Assembly: GCA_033065855.1 (NCBI GenBank)
Contig: JAVXUO010002735.1
Location: forward strand, 480,895-544,894
DNA length: 64,000 nt
Source of the DNA: Escallonia rubra
Lineage: Eukaryota > Streptophyta > Magnoliopsida > Escalloniales > Escalloniaceae
Reading direction: 5' to 3'
Part shown: one piece after another, positions 32,108-45,960 of the stretch
How the letters are laid out: every line of letters begins with the position of its first letter
Position numbering within the stretch: the stretch's first letter is position 1
Position numbers and translations under genes: made by a program
Notes under the pieces: model-generated
Seen by the model: the letters and a program-made list of their open reading frames with translations, nothing else
Told to the model about the DNA's origin: nothing
Databases searched by the model: none

Positions 32108-33790
32108 CCCTTCACTCCTTAAAAGAATTTGGTCCTGAAATTCATAACTTAAACTAACCAAATAGGTGCGGATAATCTCTTCGCATATCCTCCTCTTTTT
32201 CCCATCTGGCTTCTTCCACCTCATGATTTTGTCACAAAACTTTAACCAACGGAATGCTTTTATTCCTCAAAACTTTCACATCAAAAGCTAAAATATGTAC
32301 CAGCAACTCTTCATATGACAAATCTTATTGGACTGATATCGGCTCAAGGCTTATCACATGAGATGGGTCCGGGTTATACTTTCGCAACATAGAAACATGG
32401 AACACATCATGTACTCCTTCTAAGGATACATGTAAGGCAACTCGGAATGCCAAATTCCCAACACGATCTAATATTTTATAAGGGCCAATATATCTCGGTG
32501 GCAGCTTGCCTTTCTTTTCAAATCGCTTTATTCCTTTGAATGGCGACACCTTGAGAAATACAAAATCTCCCGCTCTTCGTCTGTTATCAGCATAACTTTT
32601 TTGTCGACTTTGAGCAGTCAAAATCTTTTGCCGAATTTGCTGAATCTTTTCAGTGGTATCTTGCACTATTTGTGGCCCCATTAAACTCATTTCTCTGACT
32701 TCACTCCAACAAATTGGTGAGCGACACTTTCGTCCATATAGAACTTCATATAGTACCGATACTGGCCTGATAACTGTTATTATAAGCAAATTCAATCAAT
32801 GCCAGATGTTGATCCCAACTTCCTTTGAAATATATCACACATGCACGAAGCATATCCTCCAATGTTTGAATAGTTCTCTCAGATTGTCCATCAGTCTGAG
32901 GATGAAATTATGTGCTAAATTTCAAATTTGTACCCAATGCACCTTGCAAACTCTTCCAGAAATGAGACGTAAATCTTGGATCTCTATCACTGACAATACT
33001 TATTGGTATTCCATGTAATCGAACTATTTCTTGTACATACACTCGGGCTAATTTATCCAATGAGTACGTCTTAAGTACAGGTAGGAAATGAGCAGATTTC
33101 GTCAATCTATCCACAATCACCCATACTGAATCATGCCCATCACGGGTTCTTGGCAATCTTGTAACAAAATCCATTGTTATATGGTACCACTTCCATTCGG
33201 GTACCGGTAATGGTTCCAATCGACCCGCCGGTCTCTGGTGCTTGGCTTTCACTTGTTGACATACAATACATCTTGAAACAAAGTCAGGCTACTTCTCTTT
33301 TCATGTTATTCCACCAGTAATTGTATTTCAAATCTCGATACATATTCGTTCCACCTGGGTGCACTGTATACTTCGACTTATGGGCCTTTTTCAATATTTC
33401 TTCTTTCAACTCTTCATTGTTAAGCACAACTATCCGGTCTTTATACCGTAAAACACCATTAATATCCGTAGAAAACTCAGGTTTAAAGGTTCCATCTTTA
33501 TCCTTCACTTCTCTCAGCAACTTCAAATTTCTTTCTTGTTCCTCTTGGATTCTCTGTAATAACACTAGTTTCACTTGTAAATTTGCAAGAATAATTCCTG
33601 ACCCAATAACAAATAACTCCCATGAACAAGCTTGCTCAATCATTTTCCATTCTTTCACCATTAAGCTAGCAACTTGCACTTTCCAACTTAGTGCATCTGC
33701 AACAACATTGGCTTCACTTGGGTGATACTGAATCGTACAGTGATAATCATTGAGTACTTGCATCCACATTCTCTGTCTTATATTCAAATC
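32108..33790 (-). pseudogene. Tekay-like integrase and chromodomain-like end
   Basis: Segments 33284-33787 (end of RNase H and HHCC zinc region KYTVHPGGTNMYRDLKYNYW), 32908-33252 (core: [48 protein letters not shown]) and 32325-32795 (LYGRKCRSPICW, GPYKILDRVGNLAFRVAL, VFHVSMLRKYNPDPSHVI). To about 32150 a degenerate chromodomain-like VLRNKSIPLVKVL stretch follows. Chromodomains target integration to marked heterochromatin in this group. Confidence 0.87.
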
Positions 33791-34742
33791 TTGCTAAGAA
33801 AATAAGTATTTCATACTCTTATGATCAGTAAAAATTTCAAACTTAGCACCATACAAATAATGCCTACATTTATGCAATGCAAACATAATCGCTGCTAACT
33901 CAAGATCATGTGTTGGATAATTCTGTTCATAGGGCTTCAGCTTTCACGAAGCATAAGCCACAACTTTGCCATCTTGCATCAAAACACAACCTAATCCTAC
34001 CTTTGACGCATCATTGTACACCACAAAATTCTTAGTTCTACTAGGCAAAGTCAAAATTGGAGCTGTAGTTAATCTCGTTTTTAACTCCTGAAAACTCGCC
34101 TCACACTTATCGGTCCACTGATATGCTATTTCCTTCCGAGTCAATGTGGACAATGGTGCAGCTATCCTTGAAAAATCTTGAACGAATTCAAAACAACTTC
34201 TATTTTAGACGGGTCAACAGTCACCCTTGCTTCAGACACTATATGACCTAAGGAGGCCACTTGCTTTAACCAAAATTCACATTTGCTGAACTTAGCATAC
34301 AATTTCTTATCTCGTAGTACTTGGAGTACAATCCTCAAATGACGCTCATGCTCCTCTGTACTTTTTGAATAGACCAAAATATCATCGATAAAAACTACTA
34401 CAAATTGATCTAAGAACTCCTTAAAAATTTGATGCATTAAGTCCATGAAGGCTACAGGAGCATTCGTCAATCCAAATAGCATGACAACAAATTCATAATG
34501 TCCATACCTTGTACGGAAAGCCGTCTTTGGAATATCTTCCTTTCTTATCCTTAATTGATGGTATCTAGATCTCAAGTCCAACTTAGAAAATACCACTGCC
34601 TCTTGTAACTGATCAAACAAATCATCTATGTGCGGTAGTGGATACTTATTTTTTATTGTTACTATATTCAACTGCCGATAATCCATGCACAACCTCATTG
34701 TACCATCTTTCTTTTTAACAAATAAAATTGGGGCTCCCCATG
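33791..34742 (-). pseudogene. Tekay-like RT and RNase H
   Basis: RT segment 34162-34794 with [38 protein letters not shown], and catalytic [11 protein letters not shown]; RNase H segment 33944-34153 with WTDKCEASFQELK and YNDASKVGLGCVLMQDGK. The RT N-terminal side lies beyond the solo LTR at 34748-37833. Confidence 0.88.
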
Positions 34743-35031
34743 GTGATTGTAACATCCCAGAATTTTCTGGAACGTTAGACACTCGATCCATCAATCACTA
34801 AATCATAAAATCCTCAACTCAAACAAAATAAATACTACCAATCTATCAGAGCAACTAATCCATCGATTTAATCATACTCATAATAAGCTGTCACAAATAG
34901 AACATCAAAGCTAAGTCCAAAAATTTTAAATGATAATATTAACCCACGCAGGGGTTCTAATGACCAAAACTAAAACTAAATTCCTCTTTCCTGCGCTCGG
35001 ATCTATTCCACACCCAATGCGATCTATTGTT

Positions 35032-35097
35032 CGATATTACCTGCGGAAAGGAAGTCAAAGGGGAGTGAGCTTTTGAGAGCTCAGTAAGGTCGCTCAA
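35032..35097 (-). other. Conserved LTR block with short hairpin (LTR-B solo 1)
   Basis: TACCTGCGGAAAGGAAGTCA, GTGAGCTTTTGAGAGCTCAG, TAAGGTCGCTCAA; nearly letter-for-letter the LTR-A version at 19101-19165. Confidence 0.7.
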
Positions 35098-35304
35098 ATG
35101 AAGAAACTACGAAACAATTACAGATGCAATTCATCAAGATTTTCAAAAAGAAGAATCATAACAAGTTCGATCAGACATCAATACGATTTTCAGATACGAT
35201 GCAAACGATCACGAATACAATAACATGAGCAATTGCAAAGCCACACAGGCAGTGCAGGGTAATCACTTAGCAAAGCCACGAAGGCGATGCCCATTAACAC
35301 TTTC

Positions 35305-35420
35305 CACCAGCTAGTCCATTTAGGCACTAGCCCACACCAATACACCAGCTAGTCCGTCAAGGCACTAGCCCACACCAATACACCGGCTAGTCCATCAAGG
35401 TACTAGCCCACACCAATATC
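35305..35420. repeat. Triplicated dyad unit in LTR-B solo 1
   Basis: Three 38-39 bp units, each holding CTAGTCCNTNNAGGYACTAG (35311, 35349 and 35387) followed by CCCACACCAATAC. The other LTRs have a single dyad, so this one is expanded. Confidence 0.85.
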
Positions 35421-37838
35421 CTCCAATATACGCCAACTCCCGCCAAACACACCAATGCACAATCTCATGTCAATATGCAGAATGAAAACAATTCGATCAT
35501 ACAATGATTTAATCGATGCACAACGAGAAATAAACACAGAGCATCGAATATGATTTCCAATAAACGCTTAAGGCTCAAGAAAGGGTATTAAAGGCAAATA
35601 ACGCATTTTCATAACAAATATAACAGAGTCCAAAGAAAATTCGATAGCAACTTTAAAAAAATATACGATAACAAATCGATGAATTGGGGTTCGGATAGAA
35701 ATCCCTTACCTCAGTCCAAACTATGCACTGCTCAACGACCTCGATCCAACATCCTTGAATTAACCTAGGTCGGGCTATTTATTTATCAGAACGCTATCCA
35801 CACTGATATATTAGAAATCTAATATAACTACCCACAATATACTCATTTCTCTACCGGAACGACGAAATTCAGAGCAGTTTCCCACTCGGTCAACCTAACC
35901 CGGCACTCGTCACACTCCACGCAGCTCCGAAACATCCCAAAATATTATTATCGTTCATTAAGCATTATTTATAGCTTAATAGAGCATATGGGATAAAAAT
36001 ATATTTTTTGATTATTTTCGAATTAAAAATAATTTCCTTAAATACACTAAAACCCATAAATTACCATAATTGCTTCTAGCTGGAAATAAGGACTCGTAAT
36101 TTTTTTTGTAACAGCTTTACAATATGTATAACAATTATAGATGTTTAAATCAGAAATTAAAAGGCATTGAAACTATTTCTTTATTTTATTTTTTTTCGTT
36201 TTGCTAAATTAATGTGATATGAAAAATGGTAATAAATCAACTCCAAAAATTATCAAACTTTTACTGAGTCTTTACTATATGATAAAAACAATACTATAAT
36301 TTTTCCCAGAACATTTTCAGGGTTTAAAGGCTCCAAAATAAATTTAGAGTCACTGAACTTCCAGAAACTATTAAAAATATCAAATGATATCAGAAAAATC
36401 TGAAATTTTAACAGTAATTCTAATATTTCCCTAAGAATATTCATGTAAAGTTTTAGCATTTTTGAACAATCACAAGATACCCAACAGTCACGTGATACAC
36501 TGTTCATGCACAGTGTACCACTTTAACTGCTTAGACCCACCCATTACTGCTCATCACCCTTCTTCTCTTCTTTCAGCTTCTGTACAAACCCATTATTTTG
36601 ATACCTGATTACACCTATGCACCACTCCAGATTGCACCCACATACACACTTCTATATATTATATATATGCACTCACCTCACTACCATTCTATATATAGAT
36701 ACACATTTGCCAGGCTCATATTCATACTTGAGCACCCAAACAACTACACTCCAACCCAACCGAAAACACACACTAAAAATGCAAGTCACACCCACTGCCT
36801 TATGGCAGTGGGTTTCTACCTCCAAGACCTCACCATATCCAAAAACAAACAGGTATTCAATCTCCTCACCTTCCCACGTCCAACTGCCATCACGGCATTT
36901 CCATGCGCCCAAGCTCCTCTCTTCCTCTGCGCAGCCATGGCTGCCATCACAAGAATTCCACAAGGTGCAAAGCAGCCCCTTATCGTTGGTTCTGTCCCAA
37001 ACCCATATCCCTTCACGCCGCTACTATACCCGTTTACACATTCGAATGTTTACGGCAGCTACATGGCTATTTCCTTCCCATATATATCGGTACCCACGAC
37101 CCAACATTTCTCACAGACCCACACACCTGTATGTATATTAATACCTACGGTTTAAACTGTCTCATGGCAGTGACTCGTCCCCTGTAAACTCGCATTTTTC
37201 GTTTCTTTCAAGAACACATATAGATCACATGCATACACTCGAACATATACATATACACTGAAATTGCAGCCCTAAAAATCTCGTGGGTTCTCTCTTCCTC
37301 CCCTCCAACCGTAATTTCTTTAAAAAATCGAGGGAAAGGTTAAAAGAAAAACTTACCAGAAAAGCTTCGCCGGAAAACTCTTCCTTCGATCCCTCTCTTC
37401 TCTCTCTCCCGGTATCTCTCTCTGCCGCAATAGGTCTCCAACAAAGCCTATGACGGCTGATCATTATTCAATAACCCTAAATTGGAACATAACCAAAATG
37501 CCCCCTCAAATTTTCTTTGGCTATTCTTATTTTACCTGAAGCCTTTTTCCTTTTATAAAAAGGTCCACAATAATATTCATGATATGATTTTCATGCTAGA
37601 AGATTTTTAATAGGTTAGCCACATGACCCCGCTTCACTATTCGTCACTAAAAGTCGTTACTTAGTACATCAATGTTAAAAGAAATTTTAATTGTCACTAA
37701 AAGTATACGTCAATGCTAAGTATTTAAAAAAATAACGTCGCTAAAAACTGCTAATAAAAATATCGATTCTTAAAAATATATTCGCCGCCAAATTTTATTT
37801 TAATAATCCGTATAAAAATATCGGGGTGTTACAATGAT

Positions 37839-38570
37839 GCACTAGGTCGAATAAAACCCTTATCCAATAATTCTTGTAACTGCAACTTTACCTCCCTCAA
37901 TTCAGCCGGAGCCATCCTATACGGCGCTTTTGAAATTGGGGGCTGTTCCCGACAAAATATTCTATCACAAATTCTATTTCCCGCTCAACTGGTAATGTTC
38001 TGACATCCTCAGGAAATGCATCCACAAATTCGTTTACTACATGTATATCTTCTATTTTAACATTTTCTTTCTGCTTATCCACCATATAAGCTAAATATCC
38101 CATACAACCTCTAGAGAGTAAGTTCTCTACTCGAATAGCTGAAATAATATTCATATCCCCATCCTTTCTACCTTGGAACTTACATAATTCTCCATCAAAT
38201 GTAGTAAGTTTCACAACCTTATGAAAACAATCTAGTGATACCCGATTAGATGAGAACCAATCCATCCCCAACAATACATCAAATCCTCGTATAGGCAAGA
38301 CAATCAAGTCAGCATATACCGTATGCTCACCCATAATCATTGCACAAGATTTATATATCAGACTAACTAGAGTACTTTCTCCTAGAGGAGTGCTAACTTC
38401 CAACACATATGGTAGCAACTCAGGTTCTTGGGGTAACATGGGCACCATATATGATGAAATGAACAATTGGGTAGAACCAGGATCAAATAGTACTCTAGTA
38501 ACACATTGAAAAATAGTGAGTGTACCTTCAATAACTCCGCTAGTATCCAGAACCTCCTAAGATTCCAATG
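37839..38570 (-). pseudogene. Tekay-like protease and start of RT
   Basis: The segment 37897-38466 includes the retropepsin-like end GFDVLLGMDWFSSNRVSLDC and the linker to RT; RT start sequence runs to the solo LTR at 37838. Confidence 0.78.
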
Positions 38571-39735
38571 CCTATGCTCGTCCTTGCACTCTTGGCTTCT
38601 CAGTATTCCCTTGCTGATTCCCTCTACCTTGATTATCTCGAGGCATAATTTGATTTCCAGAATAAGGGCAATTTCTCCCAATATGTCCAGGCTGAGCACA
38701 CCTGATACACAAACCCATCTTTTTGCGACATTCATTCTCTGTATGTCCAGTCCAATTACAATATGTACATCGCTCTCCAATTCTTGGATGCTTTGATGGT
38801 TGCATGCTTGATATCTCAGTCTGATGTCTCATTTTATTATTGTCACCTGGGGATGATGCTGCAAAGCTAGCTTGACTACCAGTATAACCACTCATTTGAT
38901 TACTTCGGCCTCTTCCCTGACCGTTTCCATAGAAATTACGATTTCTTCCTTGTAAAGACCTTTGAAAATTTCCTTGCCAAGTATTCCATTGACCCCTTTC
39001 ACTAGGGTTCACATTCCCAATATTACGGTTTCCCTGTTCACCATATGACGATGCTCTAAATGGTTCTGTATCAACATTCTTTTGCTCTCCCAAATCATTC
39101 TCAATAGCCAATGCTCTATCAACAACTGCCATATAAGTTTGTAACTGCAAAGGGATCAACTTATCCCGAAGATCCTTATTCAAACCTTTAACAAACTTTC
39201 TTACTTTTCTTTCTTTTGTATCCACCAGATATGGACAAAACCTAGCTAAATCTGTAAACTGAGATTCATAAACTGATACCGACATATATCGCTGTTCAAA
39301 CTTCATAAAATTTACTTCTCTCTTCTCTTGGGTCATCACTGGAACATTCTTATTAGTGAACTCCCTTTTAAAGTTTTTCCAAGTTGACGGGACTCCTTCC
39401 CTCTTCCGCTTCATAGATGACAATTTCCACCATCATTCTGCAATAGCCTCTAGTATAAAGCTAGTATACACTAATCTTTGAGAATTTGGAATCCTAGCAG
39501 TATCAAAAAATTTCTCCGCTCTAGCCAACCATTCTTCGGCTAAGGTTGGATCAGGCTTCCCAAAGAATGGATTCTTTATCAGTTTAACAAACCTATCAAG
39601 GGTAAGACCCCCATCTCCCAACACCTGAGCAGTATTCAACATCTCTTGGGGTTGCTTAACTTGTTGAGCATCTCTAACATTGCCTTCATTCACTACTTCT
39701 TGCACATTTGTATCTACGGGAGGATTTTCACCCAT
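38571..39735 (-). pseudogene. Tekay-like gag
   Basis: Segments 39433-39735 and 38572-39423. Capsid motifs: GGLTLDRFVKLIKNPFFGKP, WLARAEKFFDTARIPNSQRL, TWKNFKREFTNKNVP, FMKFEQRYMSVSVYESQF, RKFVKGLNKDLRDKL. A Gly/Arg/Asn/Gln-rich region follows, then two zinc knuckles (CTYCNWTGHTENEC and CIRCAQPGHIGRNC). Double knuckles are usual in Tekay gag. Confidence 0.88.
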
Positions 39736-40065
39736 TGTCTCATTTCATCTACAAGTTGCTGGAGTATCTGACAAGCCTCTAGTAATCCACTATTAGTCAC
39801 ATGATTATTATTTCAGTGGAGTGCTCCTCTACATTTACAAGTGGGTTGTGCCCATCCTGACCTTTAACATTAAACTCAGGATTATTCCTTCTTTGAGTTC
39901 CTTCATCAGCCATTTCTTTATTGTTTCCTTGATTTCGCGTTCCGCGCTCTCGCTTTGTTGTAGGCCTACACACACAACTCTGCATAAGAACCCCCACATA
40001 ATATGCAATATTCAATAATCACTAACCACACAAGGCCTTAGGATCTTATCCCAGCCTTTAACTAC
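39736..40065 (-). other. Tekay-like gag leader
   Basis: Untranslated leader and gag 5' end between PBS and gag; the start MADEGTQRRN-like sequence is visible near 39918. Confidence 0.5.
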
Positions 40066-40077
40066 GCTCTGATACCA
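40066..40077 (-). other. Primer-binding site, initiator-Met tRNA (Tekay-like)
   Basis: Minus-strand TGGTATCAGAGC, 4 bp from the 5' LTR. Confidence 0.9.
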
Positions 40078-42127
40078 CAACTTTAATGCCCTAACTTAAC
40101 GTTATCTCAACCTGATTGGAGCATTACGACACATAAGCTAATCACATCATACTGATAATACAACTCATTCTAACTCACTTGGTAATAAAACCATATTATA
40201 CAAAATTAAAGAGTTTACCATTACAAAACACACCTGGTAAGCTCTCTGCCAGATCTCAAAGTAGACATACTGTACTATTCAAGTACAACTTAATTCACAA
40301 ATGTACAAGTGTCCCCTTGCCCGTCTTCTCACCGTGCCTCACACCTTTTCCTTTCCTTTCGAGGGACCGACTCCTTGGACTAAAATGTTATTATGGGTAA
40401 AAACCCGTCAGTCCACTGGCTCAATAAGATAATCAAAGACATTTGATGTATCTTTCAACTCAAGAATATTGATAATGCACGCTATTACAATTCAATCACA
40501 CTAAGCAAATCTACATGTGCACATAACACATATCACATGTTCACACTTAGTTGAGCATTACAAGAGTTTACCATTCCCGAATTCAGTCCCATCAATAGAC
40601 TACCTTTATGTCACCACACCCGGGATATAAGATCACAACATATGCCTCAGCCAAAGGCAAAGTAACCGAAAACAATAGAATATCGATACTACCTCGGGTA
40701 GCAGTCGGAGATACAACTGTTCGGCTCATACGGTGCATCGCTACTCAAACACAATCAAATCAACCCCCAATCATTTGAATGGGGTGGCATAATAATCATC
40801 AACAATATATCAACCATCCCTTACAATGAAAGGATGTAACATCATCTTCATAGCATCTTGAACATGTAACATAATCATTTATATTCAGCAAATGAGCTTC
40901 AATTATAAAACTTAGCAAACATGTCCAAAACCATATTCTAACCATGTCTAATTTGACATAACTCCATAATTCACACATACCATAACCTATTTCACGTCTT
41001 CCATAACCTCCAATATGTTAAACACGAATAGATTCACTTATTAACAAGTCTCTAACAAGTATTTAAAAGTTTGAGAAAGAATTCATACTAAAAGAGTTAC
41101 GTTAACATAGCATATATCCATATTCATGTCTTAAAAGTCCATTTAAAAGCTTTAACTATCTTACCTTAAAGAAGAGATGAAAGAACCAAATTTTTAGATT
41201 TGAAACACCTTCAAAATAGTCCTCAAAACATGTTCAACACACCGTTTGAAGCTCATAGAAACTTTCCAAATCAATTGCTTGAGGTTCCCTTTCAAAAACA
41301 AGCCTTAATTCTAGATTTTGTCAGGTTTTTGGTTGCTTTTCTTGCACTTTTCTCTCAAAAAACGAGGTAAGAGAATTTAAGCATGTCAATTGGGTCTTTT
41401 CAATCAAATTAGAAGCAGGTAGGAGGTGTTAAGTGGAAGTGAAGAGGTGGAAAAGTCAAGCACAACAAGGTTTTAAGCACGAGGTGGCAAGACATGGTTG
41501 TGCCACCTAGCTAGCAAGCACGACAAGGCTCAAAGCACGAGGTGGCAAGACACAGTTGTGCCACCTGGCAAGCACGACAAGCAAAACAATTCACAGGTAG
41601 TCCGGTCAACAACCGGTTATTCCCAACTGAATGTTTCACCATTTTTCGTTTCCAACTCTTCAAAAAATAGTTTTTTTGTCATTCCAAGTGATCATTTAAA
41701 GTTTCTAAACCTCAAATCCTCTTTTCCATTTCCAGCATTTCATTCACCTTCTTAGAAAATTTACTCAATTCAAGGTGTCTAACATTTAAACATACATTCA
41801 AATATGTTACCATGCATAGTTCATCATAACCATTTTCACATAAAGTGTAACATCCCGGAAATTTTCGGGAACGTTAGACAATCGATCGATCAATCACTAA
41901 ACAATATTATCCTCAAAACTTAACCAAATAATATAAAAACTTTCAGAGCAACTAAACATCCATCAAAGTATTTTCCCTTAATGTACAATCATATCTGGAA
42001 CTAATTTAAACCTGAATAATAAACTATCAAAGTCACCCACGCAGGGGTTTTAACAATCAATACCAAGATTAATTCATTTTTCTTTCGCTCACTCGGCTCT
42101 AATCCTTATTCGGGCAACATAATACTG

Positions 42128-42194
42128 GTTATGACCTGCGGAAAGGAAGTCAAAGGAGAGTGAGCTTTCGAGAGTCCAGTAAGGTCAATCAAAG
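42128..42194 (-). other. Conserved LTR block with short hairpin (LTR-B solo 2)
   Basis: TATGACCTGCGGAAAGGAAG, GAGAGTGAGCTTTCGAGAG, AGTAAGGTCAATCAA. Confidence 0.65.
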
Positions 42195-42591
42195 ATTAAA
42201 ATAACAAAACGATTTGGACGAGTTTTCACATAGAGTCAAACAAAACATTTTAAGAGTATTTTCAATAAAAGACAGCATTTCGACAAAGATGAACAAAACG
42301 AACGATTTTACATTGAAGTCCAATAACATCTTTTTGAAGGATTTTTCTTTTGATGCAATCACTGCAATACGATATAAACATAGGGACGATTATTCAACTC
42401 AATCCCTTAAATAATAGTCATTTGAAACACTTCAGGTATAATAAAGCATGAATGGATAATATTCAAAACAGTTCACGTGCAATAAAACATAAACAAGAAA
42501 CATTGAACATGAGTAGTACGATGTAGCAAAGCCACCCCGGCAGTGCTCAATACGCTTTACATATGCATATATGTACACTGACTAGTCCATC

Positions 42592-42611
42592 TAGGTACTA
42601 GTTAAACCCAT
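42592..42611. other. CTAGTCC...ACTAG dyad motif (LTR-B solo 2)
   Basis: CTAGTCCATCTAGGTACTAG, single copy; CAGACCATCC repeats follow at 42617 and 42647. Confidence 0.65.
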
Positions 42612-45054
42612 CCAACAGACCATCCTTATAACGCCAACAATACAGACCATCCGTATGGCTCCCAAGTTACTAACTCATGTCAACACTGAGAAACAATAAA
42701 TAGAATTCAAAACATTTTATGATAATTGAATCGATAAAACAAATGAGAATAAACAAAGAATTTCAAACTATCGCTTAAGGTTCAAGTTAGGGTTTCACTG
42801 GCAAAATCCAAATATTTTCAGAAAATTTTATAAAACAATAGTTCAATAAATTTTCGCAAAACCATTAAGATCAAACATATGGATTTAGATGATGAGTAGG
42901 GTTCGGAGAGAAAATCCTTACCTCGTTCCAAGCTAGCTAGGCGATGTCACCAACCTCGATCAATTTTTTTTGAATAAACCTAGATTGACAATTCATTTGT
43001 TAGAACACAATCTATGCTATAATACTATAAACCTAATATTAACTACCGACCACATGTTCGCTTCTAACTCCGAAATCGCTCAACTCAAAGTGCGCCTCGC
43101 ACGCGGCCAACCTAACCGAGAGCCTGGTACGCTCTTTAATGCATAACGATATTCTCAAAATTTATTATAAATTACAATAAAACACTTTTATAACTTAAAA
43201 AATTATAAAAAAAACAATATATGAATTTTTCTGAATTTGTGAATATTTTTGAATTAAAATAATTTCTTTAAATGCAATAAAAACCCATAAATTTCTAAAA
43301 TTTCTTCTAGCTGAAAATAAAGTCCCATATGTATAAAAATTATATAAATTTAAATCAGAAATTAAAAGGCATTAAAACTATTTTTAAATTATTCATTTTG
43401 CTAAAACTAATGCGATACGGAAATTATAGCAAATCAGCTCCAAAAATCATCAAATTCAAACTGAGTCTTAGTTATACCATAAAGACATTACTCTAATTTT
43501 TCCCTGAACATTTTCAGGGTTTAAAGTCTCTAAAAGAATTTTACAAATCTGAAATTACAGAAAATATTAAAAATTCATACGATCTCAGAAAATTATAAAC
43601 TTTTACCAGAAATTCTAATATAGACTCAGGTACTATACTTTAAATTTTCACTTGCTAATGTTCACTATACACTATCCAATGTACGTAACAAACTCAACGC
43701 TACCCGTTTTTCTTCTTCTCTTCTTCTATAGCTTGTTACCAATTCCATGGCTCCACAATGACCCACTTTATGCTTCATCACAAACATACTTGCATTACCT
43801 TATTCACGAACTGCCACACCATGAAAACACCCCTGTACACACACACACACCCCAGTGCACATCTTGAAACCCATTATACATGCACACACACACACAAAGA
43901 ACTTAACACACAGCTGCCATCTTTGCACCGGTTTTCCCCCTTCTTGCTATCCAAAATACACGCACATATGCGCAACAGTCACGCAAACATGATCTCTCTC
44001 TCTCCATCACTATACCCACAGCCCACTCCTACACTCATCCACGACTGTCCTTGCGGCAGCCATGGCCGCCACCACCACAAAGTTTCGCAGCAACCTTCAC
44101 CCTCCCGGCCAAGTTACCGTACACCATGGCAGCTACTAAAACAGCCCAAAACACCCTTGACAGACCAATACCCCATTGCGTTACACACACCCACAATGCA
44201 TTGCCTTGATCATGCGCACACACAGCACACTGCCCCCCTTTTTCTTTTTCTTTTCGGCACACCCAACAGCACATGCCAACCAATTTCTTACCTCCAAAAC
44301 ACACCCACAACTTACACTACTCACACCCACACAGCACTCTCACACACACATATATACACAGCTCTCAAACACTCATAAACTCTCCATTTTCACGCCCACT
44401 GCCTAACATCAGTGGGTCTCTCTCCCCTTAATTTTCCATAAACTCACTCACATATACACATACCCATTTTTTTAGGCTCTCTTTTCAGCCCACTACACAC
44501 CCATATTCAGGCAACCACACCTGTAAGCAACCAACCACGGCAGCCTCTCATGGCTGTTTCATCATCTCTCTTCTCTTTCAGCCGTTATGGCTGCCATCCC
44601 TTCCCTTCAATCTCACGACCAACACTAAGCCCATACACACGGATGGAACGAGATATTTGCAGGCAACAGTTTGCGTGTTAGAGCTTCAAACTTGAAGCCT
44701 TCAGCTTATATGCTACAGTAGTTCAAACTAGTAAACTTCAATTCTTATGTACCATGTGTTTCCACCCTATCTTGGCTACACCTATAGGCCTACTGGGGGT
44801 CCCAATTCTCATGACACGTCAGCATATTCCACGTCAGTGTATTCAACGGTCAACTTTTCAAAGCTCACAAGCCGGTCAAAGCGACGCATGCTCAAGTCAC
44901 GTGCATTTTCCCTTTGTGAAGCAGCCTTGGTGTGCCTTCCCCCTTAAGTGGGTCGGCCACCTTAAGGGGTCGGCCACCCTGGGGAGTCGGCCACCTTGGG
45001 GGTCGGCCACCTACCTTGACGACCGACTACCATCGTTCGAGGTTGCGCGCCGTA

Positions 45055-45500
45055 GTCGCGACCTTCGTAGCCCGCGTCCGCGCGCCAGTTCCACGATTCT
45101 CATTGCCCGCACACCATCTCCGCGACCTTCGTCACCCGTGTCCGCGCTCTCCGCGACCTTCGTCGCCCGCGTCCAAGAGCCATCTCCGCGACCTTAGTCA
45201 CCCGCGTCCGCGCGCCAGCTCCGCGACTCTCGTCGCCCGCACCCCATCTCCGCGACCTTCGTCGCCCGCGTCCGCGCGCCAGCTCTGCGACTCTCGTCGC
45301 CCGCACACCATCTCCGCGACCTTCGTTGCCCGCGTCCGCGCGCCATCTCCGTGACCTTCGTCACCCGCGTCCGCGCGACAGCTCTGCGACCCTCGTTGCC
45401 CGCGCGCCAGCTTCACGACTCTAGTCGTCTGCGGGCCCTCTTCGTGACGTTCGTCGCCTGCATCCGCGCGCCAGTTTTGCGACACTCGTCGCCGCTTTCA
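45055..45500. repeat. GC-rich tandem array in solo LTR
   Basis: About ten irregular units of CTCCGCGACCTTCGTCGCC and CGCGTCCGCGCGCCAG, 30-60 bp period. Upstream of the TATA box in element sense. Confidence 0.85.
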
Positions 45501-45614
45501 TGCACCATTCTCATGCTACGTGCCCACCGGGCACCACACTCAATCACCACACCATAGGCACCTTGCCTTGGTCGTGGAACATGCTTCGACCCACTCTCCA
45601 GAGTGTGCAACATA

Positions 45615-45960
45615 CCGCGGGGATAGGCGACTCCTCCGGGACACTATCTCCGCCAGGGAGCTTTTCAACTCCCCTTCCGCCAGGTAGACGGCTCCTCCGG
45701 GATGTTACCTCGGCCAGTCGGGTAGACGGCTCCTCCAAGATGCTACCTTGACGCGCTCCGAGTGCTTCGGCACAAGGACTCATCCCGCGGGGATAGGCGA
45801 CTCCTCCGGGACACTATCTCCGCCAGGGAGCTTTCCAACTCCTCTTCTGCTAGGTAGACGGCTCTTCCGGGATGCTACCTCAGCCAGTCGGGTAGACGGC
45901 TCCTCCGGGATGCTACCTTGACACGCTCCGAGTGCTCCGGCACAAGGACTCCTCGCAGCG
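45615..45960. repeat. Two-copy ~172-bp minisatellite in solo LTR
   Basis: CGCGGGGATAGGCGACTCCT, CCGGGACACTATCTCCGCC and twofold TAGACGGCTCCTCCGGGATG recur; the reverse complement of the 169-bp unit in the LTRs at 54.7 and 61.8 kb. Confidence 0.88.

Larger units (their letters stand above)
34748..37833 (-). repeat. Solo LTR, LTR-B family
   Basis: 3086 bp, TGTAACATCCC ... GGGGTGTTACA, flanked by GTGAT (34743-34747) and ATGAT (37834-37838), a 5-bp TSD with one change. It interrupts the RT of the Tekay-like element at the SPWGAP motif region. No internal sequence is attached, so it is a solo LTR left by LTR-LTR recombination. Strand given by homology to the other copies. Confidence 0.92.

Noticed and set aside
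36598-37155. Plus-strand ORFs of 174-185 codons in LTR-B solo 1
   Set aside because: His/Thr/Pro/Tyr-rich translation of CA-rich LTR sequence, overlapping in two frames and not maintained in the other LTR-B copies.
43758-44378. 206-codon ORF in LTR-B solo 2
   Set aside because: Again a CA-rich LTR tract; not conserved in the sister copies.
44932-45485. ORFs rich in RDLRHPRPR in the solo LTR at 45 kb
   Set aside because: They translate a GC-rich minisatellite in all frames; no gene.
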